NCBI GenBank assembly: GCA_027317045.1
Contig: DAHVFI010000122.1
Span: 1 to 6,647 of the forward strand
DNA: 6,647 nucleotides
Direction of reading: 5' to 3'
From: Gammaproteobacteria bacterium
GTDB lineage: Bacteria > Pseudomonadota > Gammaproteobacteria > Natronospirales > REEB76
The translations under genes were made by a program, and so were the position numbers. A model generated the notes under the pieces. It was given only the letters and a program-made list of their open reading frames with translations, had not been told where the DNA came from and did not search any database. This document shows positions 1-5,000 of the stretch, in pieces. Numbering within the stretch: the first letter of the stretch is position 1; each line of letters begins with the position of its first letter.

Positions 1-300
1 GGCACGATTGCGTAATAAACCGCGGGCGGCATCATTCAGACGGTTAATGGATTCGCCTGCCACCCGCACTTCGCCGCGCGTCGGCAGATCCAACCCTCCC
101 AGCAGGTGCAGCAGCGTACTCTTGCCGGAGCCCGAGGCCCCCACGATGGCGACGCGTTCACCCGCCGTCACGGATAAATCCACGCCGTTCAGCACTTCCA
201 CCACATTACCGGTCTCGGTGAAATGCTTGACCAGGCCCTGACAATAAATGACCGCGGCATTGGCATCGCCGGCTGCCCTGATATCGGTGCTGCTATTCAT
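1..300 (-). CDS. lolD: LolD, ATPase of the lipoprotein-releasing ABC transporter (partial, N-terminal 100 residues)
   Basis: This is the cytoplasmic ATP-binding subunit that powers extraction of outer-membrane lipoproteins from the inner membrane by the LolCDE-type complex. Only the first 100 codons are inside the window; the gene runs off the left edge, so the Q-loop, ABC signature and Walker B motif are not visible. What can be seen is a variable start (MNSSTDIRAAG), a typical A-loop strand region (GLVKHFTETGNVVEVLNGV), the Walker A motif GASGSGKS at about residues 54-61, and then STLLHLLGGLDLPTRGEV, which is close to the LolD version of this stretch. The ATG at 300-298 overlaps the end of lolC by 8 bases, supporting translational coupling and membership of the same complex. 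Other MacB/FtsE-like ABC ATPases share the motif, but the LHLLGGLD wording plus the lolC partner make LolD by far the best call. No frameshift is seen in the visible part. Confidence 0.93.
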   Translation of the reverse strand, partial: MNSSTDIRAAGDANAAVIYCQGLVKHFTETGNVVEVLNGVDLSVTAGERVAIVGASGSGKSTLLHLLGGLDLPTRGEVRVAGESINRLNDAARGLLRNRA

Positions 301-1540
301 ATCGCAGCGCCTCTGCCGGCTGGGTGTGGGCTGCACGCCAGGCAGGATAGAGGGTGGCCAGGATCGTCAACACAAACGTCGAGAGGGTGACCTTGAGCAC
401 ATCACTGACATAAATATCCGAAGGCAGGTTACTGATGTAATAAACACTGGCGGGAAATATCTGGACATGAAAGGCATGCCGGGCGAATTCGAGAAGATTA
501 TTGACGTTATGCGCCAACAGAATACCTAGAATCAGGCCCAGCAAGGTCCCCAGAAAACCGATCAGTGTTCCCTGCACAATGAATACACCCATGATGCTCT
601 TGGGTGTCATGCCCAGGGTGCGCAGAATGGCGATATCCGACTGCTTATCCGTGACCGCCATGACCAGGACGATGATGATGCTGATGGCCGCCACCAGATC
701 GATCAGCGAAAGGATCACGAACATCACGGTTTTTTCTATGGCGATGGCGGTCCACAGATTCGCATTCTGTTGCGTCCAATCACTGATGTAATAATTGCCG
801 TTGAACATCGTCACCAGCCGGCGCGCAATCTCCGGCGCCAGTAGGTTGTCGTCCAACTTGAGGCGCACACCGGTGACCGCGCTGCCCATGGCGTAAAGCG
901 TCTGGGCGTCCTTGAGGCTGATCAGCGCCAAAGCGCTGTCGTATTGATAAACACCGGCGTAAAAGATTCCTGCCACCGTAAAGCGCCGCAGGCGTGGGAT
1001 GATGCCCGCGGGTGTCACGTTGCCCTGGGAAATCAGCATGATGACCTTGTCGCCAGGCCCCACGCCCAGGGAATAGGCCAAGTCTTTGCCGAGGATGATG
1101 TTGTAACTGCCCGGCTTGAGATCATTGAGGCTGCCGCTGATGAGCTTTTTACCCACATCCGAGACCCTGGTATCGTCACCGGGAAGGATGCCGCGCACCA
1201 CGGTGCCGCTCATGTTGGCGCCATTGGCGAGCATGGCCTGGTCTTCTATGTAAGGCGCCGCGCCGGTCACATGCGGCATACCCTGTACTTTTTGCATCAC
1301 CGCTCGCCAATCAGTGAGCTTGCCCGCGAAGCTGGATATGGTAACGTCGGATACCATACCCAGGATGCGTGTGCGCAACTCATTCTGAAAACCATTCATC
1401 ACGGATAACACCGTGATGAGCGCCATCACGCCGATAGCAATCGCTATCATGGACATGGACGAAATGAAAGAGATAAATTGGTTGCGGCGCTTGGCGCGAA
1501 AATAGCGCAAGCCCACAAACAGCGGCAACGGTCGAAACAT
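293..1540 (-). CDS. lolC: LolC/LolE-family transmembrane subunit of the lipoprotein-releasing complex
   Basis: This 415-residue inner-membrane permease has the normal length for LolC/LolE. With LolD it opens a path for mature outer-membrane lipoproteins to move from the inner membrane to the periplasmic carrier LolA. Visible parts in order: LFVGLRYFRAKRRNQF at the N-terminus; first membrane helix with GVMALITVLSVMNGF (about 37-51); a large periplasmic domain (about 60-265); three C-terminal membrane helices (about 270-295, 315-345, 383-400); and the family ending TLYPAWRAAHTQPAEALRYE. Within the periplasmic domain TPAGIIPRLRRF (about 176-187) matches the LolA-binding hook of E. coli LolC (TPMGRIPSQRLF from memory), which favours LolC or a LolF-type protein over LolE. 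An oddity is LIDLVAAISIII at about 279-290, where relatives usually have LIVAVAAFNIVS. The ATG at 1540 has no clear Shine-Dalgarno sequence. Cotranscription with sfsA upstream (29-base gap) and lolD downstream is likely. Whether the complex is LolC/LolE or a single-type LolF depends on genes outside the window. Confidence 0.93.
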   Translation of the reverse strand: MFRPLPLFVGLRYFRAKRRNQFISFISSMSMIAIAIGVMALITVLSVMNGFQNELRTRILGMVSDVTISSFAGKLTDWRAVMQKVQGMPHVTGAAPYIEDQAMLANGANMSGTVVRGILPGDDTRVSDVGKKLISGSLNDLKPGSYNIILGKDLAYSLGVGPGDKVIMLISQGNVTPAGIIPRLRRFTVAGIFYAGVYQYDSALALISLKDAQTLYAMGSAVTGVRLKLDDNLLAPEIARRLVTMFNGNYYISDWTQQNANLWTAIAIEKTVMFVILSLIDLVAAISIIIVLVMAVTDKQSDIAILRTLGMTPKSIMGVFIVQGTLIGFLGTLLGLILGILLAHNVNNLLEFARHAFHVQIFPASVYYISNLPSDIYVSDVLKVTLSTFVLTILATLYPAWRAAHTQPAEALRYE

Positions 1541-1569
1541 GGGCGTGCATTAAAACACAAAAGGATGGC

Positions 1570-2280
1570 TTATTCGATATTCACGGGCACCATTCGGTAC
1601 AGCACCAGTTCCTCGGGCGTGATGCGCGCCACACACGCACAGACTTCCACACCACGTTGCAGGGCTTGCCGCAGGGTCTGTCCATACACCCGATCGATGG
1701 CATCGGCGGGACGGACTTCCCGCACATCATCTCGCTGCACACAAAAACACAACATGGCGCGCTGGCCGTGTTGCACCTTGAGCATCAACTCCCGCAAGTG
1801 ACGGCTGGCACGCTCACTGATGGTATCCGGGAACAGCGCTATTCCGCCGCTCACGGCGGCCGTGACGTTTTTCACTTCCAGGTAACAGTCGGCGTGCGCG
1901 GCGTGGCCGGATAACAGAAAATCCACCCGGGAGCCCGGGGCAACGGCTACCTCGGTCCGGAGGTCGGTATAGCCCTTGAGTCCCGGAATCAGGCCCGCGC
2001 CAATGGCCTCACGTACCAGGCCGTTGCTGCGGCCGGTATGGAGGCCCACCAGCACACCGGCCTCGGTCTCCACCAACTCCCAGGTCCAGCGGTACTTGCG
2101 GGCCGGGTTTGCCGCCAGACTCAGCCACGCGCGGCTACCGGGCCGGTCGCAGCCCAGCATGGCGCCGGTATTAGGGCAATGGACCGTGAGGCGCTGACCG
2201 TCTGGAAATTCCATATCCGCCAGGAAACGCTTATAGCGACGCAACAGCCGGACCTCCGCTAACGATGACTCAAATCGCAT
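1570..2280 (-). CDS. sfsA: SfsA, sugar fermentation stimulation protein / DNA-RNA nuclease family
   Basis: The 236-residue protein is almost the same length as E. coli SfsA (234). It has the family's N-terminal OB-like part (about 1-80), with RRYKRFLADM at 14-23 and the hallmark HCPNTGAMLGC at 34-44, then a C-terminal PD-(D/E)XK-type nuclease fold. Candidate metal-binding residues of that fold are Asp120 in SRVDFLL and Glu135/Lys137 in CYLEVKNVT. FPDTISERASRHLREL (about 150-165) is also a strong family match. E. coli SfsA was first named for raising maltose utilisation when overexpressed, and the family is now usually annotated as a DNA/RNA nuclease; its physiological role is unsettled. The ATG at 2280 is supported because the first 23 residues align with E. 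coli SfsA without gaps, although no good ribosome site precedes it (the leader reads GGCCCTCCC). It is the first gene of the presumed sfsA-lolC-lolD unit. Function in this host is inferred from the family only. Confidence 0.95.
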   Translation of the reverse strand: MRFESSLAEVRLLRRYKRFLADMEFPDGQRLTVHCPNTGAMLGCDRPGSRAWLSLAANPARKYRWTWELVETEAGVLVGLHTGRSNGLVREAIGAGLIPGLKGYTDLRTEVAVAPGSRVDFLLSGHAAHADCYLEVKNVTAAVSGGIALFPDTISERASRHLRELMLKVQHGQRAMLCFCVQRDDVREVRPADAIDRVYGQTLRQALQRGVEVCACVARITPEELVLYRMVPVNIE

Positions 2281-2359
2281 GGGAGGGCCTGATGAGCCGG
2301 GTTCTCAAGGAAATCATGTAAGCTAGTGCCTTAAAAGACTTTTTAGCCCCATATTCCGG

Positions 2360-2368
2360 TGCTATATT
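2360..2368 (+). promoter_or_regulatory. Extended -10 promoter element for the exported-protein gene
   Basis: The sequence TGCTATATT fits an extended -10 (TGn followed by TATATT, five of six matches to TATAAT). Transcription would start near 2375, giving a leader of about 26 bases before the ATG at 2401. The -35 at the right distance (about 2340-2345, TTTTTA) is poor, which is typical of extended -10 promoters. Predicted by eye only. Confidence 0.5.
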
Positions 2369-2386
2369 AAGACGACTACTTGGACC

Positions 2387-2393
2387 GGGGGAG
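2387..2393 (+). promoter_or_regulatory. Ribosome binding site that fixes the start at 2401
   Basis: GGGGGAG contains the GGAG core of a Shine-Dalgarno sequence and sits 7 bases before the ATG at 2401. This is the reason for preferring that ATG to the in-frame TTG at 2380, which has no such site and would place charged residues (MDRGRPD) ahead of the signal peptide. Confidence 0.65.
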
Positions 2394-2400
2394 ACCCGAT

Positions 2401-2898
2401 ATGGGGCGTTATCTTCGACTTGCCATCCTGACCGCCGGCCTGTGGGTTTGCGCGGCTGCAACCATGGCTGATAACCCGGCCGCCTCGGCTCAGTCAGCCC
2501 CGGCCGCCGCCACCGCCACCCATGCCTTGGCTGCCGCCACCGCGGCTCAACTGGCAGCTGCACAACCAGCCACAGTTACGGCGCCAGCGGCCGCCACGGT
2601 CACGTCAGTACCGGCAGCGTCTACAGCCCCGGCTACCGCCAGCGCCGCCATACCGGCACAGGCAGCAAATTCCGGCCCCTCCCTGCCCACCCGTGGCATG
2701 AGCATGGCGAATGTAGAACATATTTTCGGCGCACCTCAGGAGAAGCTTCCGGCAGTACCGGACCCCGGCACCAAACTGCATCCACCCATCACCCGCTGGA
2801 TCTACCCGGGCTATGTGGTGTATTTCGAATACAATTACGTCGTGCATACGGTGCTGAAAAAACATCCCTTCGCGGACAGCGGCCATAGCGGCAACTGA
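2401..2898 (+). CDS. Exported protein of unknown function: Ala/Pro/Thr-rich linker plus small conserved C-terminal domain
   Basis: This 165-residue protein is not one I can name. It begins with a clear signal peptide: basic n-region MGRYLR, hydrophobic core LAILTAGLWVCAAA, and a probable signal peptidase I site after TMA (residue 23). The only cysteine (Cys17) lies in LWVC, a poor lipobox because Val is at -1, so a lipoprotein is less likely. Residues about 24-92 are a low-complexity linker made almost wholly of Ala, Pro, Thr, Ser and Val, probably disordered. Residues about 97-157 form a compact domain: TRGMSMANVEHIFGAP, then HPPITRWIYPGYVVYFEYNYVVHTVLK. The G-M-S-x-x-x-V-x-x-x-F-G-x-P pattern followed by Tyr/Phe-rich strands resembles the BamE/SmpA-type fold, and I recall similar tails in uncharacterised gammaproteobacterial proteins; this is inference. 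It has its own promoter and ribosome site and is followed by a hairpin, so it may be transcribed alone. Location is probably periplasmic. Confidence 0.8.
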   Translation: MGRYLRLAILTAGLWVCAAATMADNPAASAQSAPAAATATHALAAATAAQLAAAQPATVTAPAAATVTSVPAASTAPATASAAIPAQAANSGPSLPTRGMSMANVEHIFGAPQEKLPAVPDPGTKLHPPITRWIYPGYVVYFEYNYVVHTVLKKHPFADSGHSGN

Positions 2899-2921
2899 CC
2901 GCCTGTTACCAAGGATCCACG

Positions 2922-2949
2922 AAAGCGCCCGGCAGAAGCCGGGCGCTTT
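2922..2949 (+). terminator. Perfect 12-bp hairpin, probable intrinsic terminator or aguA leader structure
   Basis: AAAGCGCCCGGC (2922-2933), loop AGAA, then GCCGGGCGCTTT (2938-2949): a perfect 12-bp stem with a 4-base loop, starting 23 bases after the stop codon of the upstream gene. The T run is short (TTT followed by GTAT), so termination may be incomplete. The aguA start codon is only 17 bases further on, too close for a promoter in between. The hairpin must therefore be either read through into aguA or part of the leader of an aguA mRNA that starts upstream of it. Confidence 0.7.
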
Positions 2950-2966
2950 GTATCTGACGCCATCTT

Positions 2967-4022
2967 ATGAGTATCCGATACCACTTGCCTCCCGAATGGG
3001 CGCCCCAAAGCGGCGTCATGCTCACTTGGCCACGCAGCGACGGGGACTGGAGCCCGGATTACGCCTCCGTGGAACGTTGCCATACCCAGCTTGCGAAAGA
3101 GATCAGTCTGCGGGAACACGTGGTCATTGCCTGCATGGATGCGTTGCATGCCGACAAAATCCGCCGCCTGGTGAAAAATGCCGGTGGACGCGTCGAGCGG
3201 CTGCGCCTGTTCGCGCTGCCCTCCAACGATGCCTGGGCCCGGGATCATGGCCCCATCACGGTGTTGGAAGACGGCAGGCCCACGCTGCTGGATTTCATCT
3301 TCAACGGTTGGGGCAATAAATATCCCCATGGTTTTGATGACGAAATTACCCGCAAACTGCACGGCCTGGGGGCCTTCGGCGCCGTCCCCCTGGAAAGTTT
3401 CCAGCTGGTATTGGAAGGCGGCAGCATCGAGGTGGACGGCACCGGTACATTGCTGACCACGGAAAGCTGCCTGCTCAACCCGAATCGCAATCCTCACCTG
3501 CAACGGAAACAGATTGAGTCGGAACTGCGGCGTCTGTTCGGGGTGGATCGCATCCTGTGGCTCAAACACGGCGCCATTGACGGCGACGACACTGACGGCC
3601 ACATCGATACCCTGGCGCGGCTCTGCGATCCACACACCATTGCCTACCAGACTTGTGATGATAAAAACGACCCCCATTTTGCAGAGCTCAAGGCCATGGA
3701 AAATGAACTGCGCGGCTTGCGTCGCCAGGACAACCAAGCCTACACGCTGGTGCCCCTGCCCTGGCCGGCTGCGGTGTACGATCACACCGGCCGGCGGCTG
3801 CCCGCAACCTATGCCAATTTCCTCATCATAAACGGTGCGGTGCTGGTGCCGACCTATAATGATGCGGCCGATGCGGCGGCTGTGGCGGCCCTCAAGCCGG
3901 TGTTCCCCGGACGCGATATCCTGCCAATCATGTGCCGGCCGCTGATTTACCAGTATGGCAGTCTGCATTGCGTCACCATGCAGCTCCCGGCAGGTGTGAT
4001 TCCGGAAATTAACTTAACATGA
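2967..4022 (+). CDS. aguA: Agmatine deiminase (agmatine iminohydrolase, EC 3.5.3.12)
   Basis: This cytoplasmic enzyme hydrolyses agmatine to N-carbamoylputrescine and ammonia, the first step of the two-step agmatine route to putrescine. The 351 residues are slightly shorter than Pseudomonas AguA (about 368 from memory) but cover the whole fold. Family landmarks of this guanidine-modifying-enzyme superfamily are all present: LPPEWAPQSGVMLTWP near the start (7-22), NDAWARDHGP with Asp93 (87-96), LEGGSIEVDGTGTLLTTESC (149-168), NPNRNP (171-176), GDDTDGHIDTLAR with His212 and Asp214, and YGSLHCVTMQLP with the catalytic Cys335. The ATG at 2967 places the conserved PPEW stretch where relatives have it, but no ribosome site is visible before it. 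The stop overlaps the aguB start as ATGA. GDDTDGH lies between the two common spellings DETDGH and GDDTHGH; the key His is kept. A peptidyl-arginine deiminase is the generic alternative, made unlikely by the coupled aguB. Confidence 0.95.
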   Translation: MSIRYHLPPEWAPQSGVMLTWPRSDGDWSPDYASVERCHTQLAKEISLREHVVIACMDALHADKIRRLVKNAGGRVERLRLFALPSNDAWARDHGPITVLEDGRPTLLDFIFNGWGNKYPHGFDDEITRKLHGLGAFGAVPLESFQLVLEGGSIEVDGTGTLLTTESCLLNPNRNPHLQRKQIESELRRLFGVDRILWLKHGAIDGDDTDGHIDTLARLCDPHTIAYQTCDDKNDPHFAELKAMENELRGLRRQDNQAYTLVPLPWPAAVYDHTGRRLPATYANFLIINGAVLVPTYNDAADAAAVAALKPVFPGRDILPIMCRPLIYQYGSLHCVTMQLPAGVIPEINLT

Positions 4023-4912
4023 AAAAACAGAAAGCTCTTGCGGTGGGTCTGGTGCAGCAAAGCTGTAGTGCTGATCGCGGCCGTAATCTTGCGGCGAGTA
4101 TCAAAGGCATCCGGGAAGCCGTCGAACGCGGCGCCAAACTGGTGTTGTTGCAGGAGCTGCACACCGGCCTGTATTTCTGCCAGGCGGAAGACACCGGGAT
4201 ATTTGATCTGGCTGAGTCCATCCCCGGCCCATCCACAAAAGAGCTGGGCGCAGTGGCTAAGGAGCTGGGCGTGGTCATCGTCGCTTCTTTGTTCGAGCGG
4301 CGCGCAGCGGGCATCTATCACAATACCGCGGCGGTCATCGAGAACGATGGCACTCTGGCCGGCATCTACCGCAAGATGCACATCCCGGACGATCCCGGCT
4401 ATTCCGAGAAATTTTATTTCACCCCCGGGGACCTGGGGTTCCGTCCAATTCAAACCTCCGTGGGCAAATTGGGCGTGTTGGTGTGCTGGGATCAGTGGTA
4501 TCCGGAGGGCGCCCGTTTGATGGCGCTGGCGGGTGCGGAACTGCTGCTCTACCCCACCGCTATCGGCTGGACCGACGAAGACGATGCGGCTGAACAGGCA
4601 CGCCAGCGGGATGCTTGGATCACCATTCAGCGGGCCCATGCGGTAGCCAACGGCCTGCCGGTAATGGTGTGCAACCGCACGGGCATCGAGCAAGATCCAT
4701 CCGGCCGCAGCAACGGTATCCGTTTCTGGGGCTCGAGTTTTATCTGCGGCCCCCAGGGAGAGATCCTGGCACAAGCCGCTACCGATACCCCCAGGGTGCT
4801 GACCGCTGATGTGGACTTGGCGCGTTCCGAAGCCGTGCGCCGCATCTGGCCGTATCTGCGGGACCGGCGCATTGACGCCTACGGCGACCTGCTGAAGCGC
4901 TTCCGCGATTAG
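4019..4912 (+). CDS. aguB: N-carbamoylputrescine amidase (EC 3.5.1.53)
   Basis: This 297-residue nitrilase-superfamily amidohydrolase completes the pathway by cleaving N-carbamoylputrescine to putrescine, CO2 and ammonia in the cytoplasm. The Glu-Lys-Cys catalytic triad is visible: Glu46 in LVLLQELHTGLYFCQ, Lys119 in GIYRKMHIPDDPGYSEKF, and Cys156 in LGVLVCWDQWYPEGARLM. HIPDDPGYSEKFYFTPGD and LLLYPTAIGW are characteristic of the AguB branch rather than of general nitrilases or beta-ureidopropionases. FWGSSFICGPQGEIL (about 236-250) is the usual late strand-turn of the fold. Length matches the family (about 290-300), and there is no frameshift. The start ATG overlaps the aguA stop in an ATGA arrangement, pointing to translational coupling and matched expression of the two steps. 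Putrescine made here may feed polyamine synthesis or catabolism; no arginine decarboxylase, transporter or regulator lies in the window, so the source of agmatine is unknown. Confidence 0.96.
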   Translation: MKKQKALAVGLVQQSCSADRGRNLAASIKGIREAVERGAKLVLLQELHTGLYFCQAEDTGIFDLAESIPGPSTKELGAVAKELGVVIVASLFERRAAGIYHNTAAVIENDGTLAGIYRKMHIPDDPGYSEKFYFTPGDLGFRPIQTSVGKLGVLVCWDQWYPEGARLMALAGAELLLYPTAIGWTDEDDAAEQARQRDAWITIQRAHAVANGLPVMVCNRTGIEQDPSGRSNGIRFWGSSFICGPQGEILAQAATDTPRVLTADVDLARSEAVRRIWPYLRDRRIDAYGDLLKRFRD

Positions 4913-4924
4913 GTTTATACAAAC

Positions 4925-4940
4925 CGGCAAGGGATTGCCG
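4925..4940. other. Small hairpin after aguB
   Basis: CGGCAA (4925-4930), loop GGGA, TTGCCG (4935-4940): a perfect 6-bp stem beginning 12 bases after the aguB stop. It is followed by CCACGAATTTTATAG, so the nearest T run starts 7 bases after the stem. It may be a weak terminator or an mRNA 3'-end stabiliser; it is too short to be sure of either. Confidence 0.35.
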
Positions 4941-4956
4941 CCACGAATTTTATAGC

Positions 4957-4979
4957 CTCACCCCGCGCGCCGGGGTGGG
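4957..4979. other. GC-rich hairpin in the mfd leader
   Basis: CACCCCG (4959-4965), loop CGCGC, CGGGGTG (4971-4977): a perfect 7-bp stem that extends to 9 pairs with one T-G wobble. It lacks a following T run (next bases GGTGCATTTG), so it is a poor intrinsic terminator. It ends about 20 bases before the mfd ATG and could shape the mfd leader. Confidence 0.4.
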
Positions 4980-4995
4980 TGCATTTGTGCATTTG
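4980..4995 (+). repeat. Tandem 8-bp repeat TGCATTTG x2 just before mfd
   Basis: TGCATTTG occurs twice back to back (4980-4987 and 4988-4995), ending 5 bases before the mfd start codon. It occupies the place where a ribosome binding site would be expected and contains no GGAG-like core. It may be a chance duplication or part of the leader's regulation. Confidence 0.6.
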
Positions 4996-5000
4996 AAATC

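Larger units (their letters stand above)
2281..2400. promoter_or_regulatory. Divergent intergenic region between sfsA and the exported-protein gene
   Basis: This 120-base spacer separates two outward-reading genes and must hold promoters for both. For the plus strand a good extended -10 is visible (listed separately). For the minus strand I could not find a convincing -10/-35 pair; TTACAT, read on the minus strand at about 2316-2311, is only a weak candidate. An imperfect inverted repeat, CTTAAAAGACTTTTTAG at 2330-2346 (eight pairs with one mismatch around a central A), lies where the plus-strand -35 would be and could be a protein-binding site or simply AT-rich promoter sequence. The region is visibly richer in A and T than the flanking genes. 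Confidence 0.55.

Noticed and set aside
944..1408. 154-codon plus-strand open frame opposite lolC
   Set aside because: Lies wholly within the conserved lolC coding region; its translation resembles no family I know.
1397..1418. Perfect 8-bp inverted repeat CATCACGG / CCGTGATG inside lolC
   Set aside because: It falls on codons for the conserved first membrane helix (ITVLSVM), is far from any gene end and has no T run, so it is probably chance.
2380..2400. In-frame TTG start for the exported-protein gene
   Set aside because: It would add MDRGRPD before the signal peptide and lacks a ribosome site. The ATG at 2401 has GGGGGAG 7 bases upstream and gives a normal signal peptide.
2440..2463. Possible lipobox (LWVC) in the exported protein
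   Set aside because: Val at -1 and Trp at -2 do not fit the usual lipobox, and a signal peptidase I site (TMA then D) follows a few residues later.
2490..2660. GCC/ACC-rich imperfect repeats that might suggest a microsatellite or phase-variable tract
   Set aside because: The units are irregular and explained by Ala/Thr/Pro codons of the linker; there is no long homogeneous tract able to slip.
2835..3968. Long open frame of 377 codons on the minus strand opposite aguA
   Set aside because: The plus-strand frame encodes a complete, motif-perfect agmatine deiminase. The antisense translation has no recognisable family motifs and is a by-product of GC-rich codon use.
3947..4930. Long open frame of 327 codons on the minus strand opposite aguB
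   Set aside because: It mirrors aguB, whose catalytic triad and full length are clear on the plus strand. The antisense product shows no domain and spans the aguA-aguB junction.
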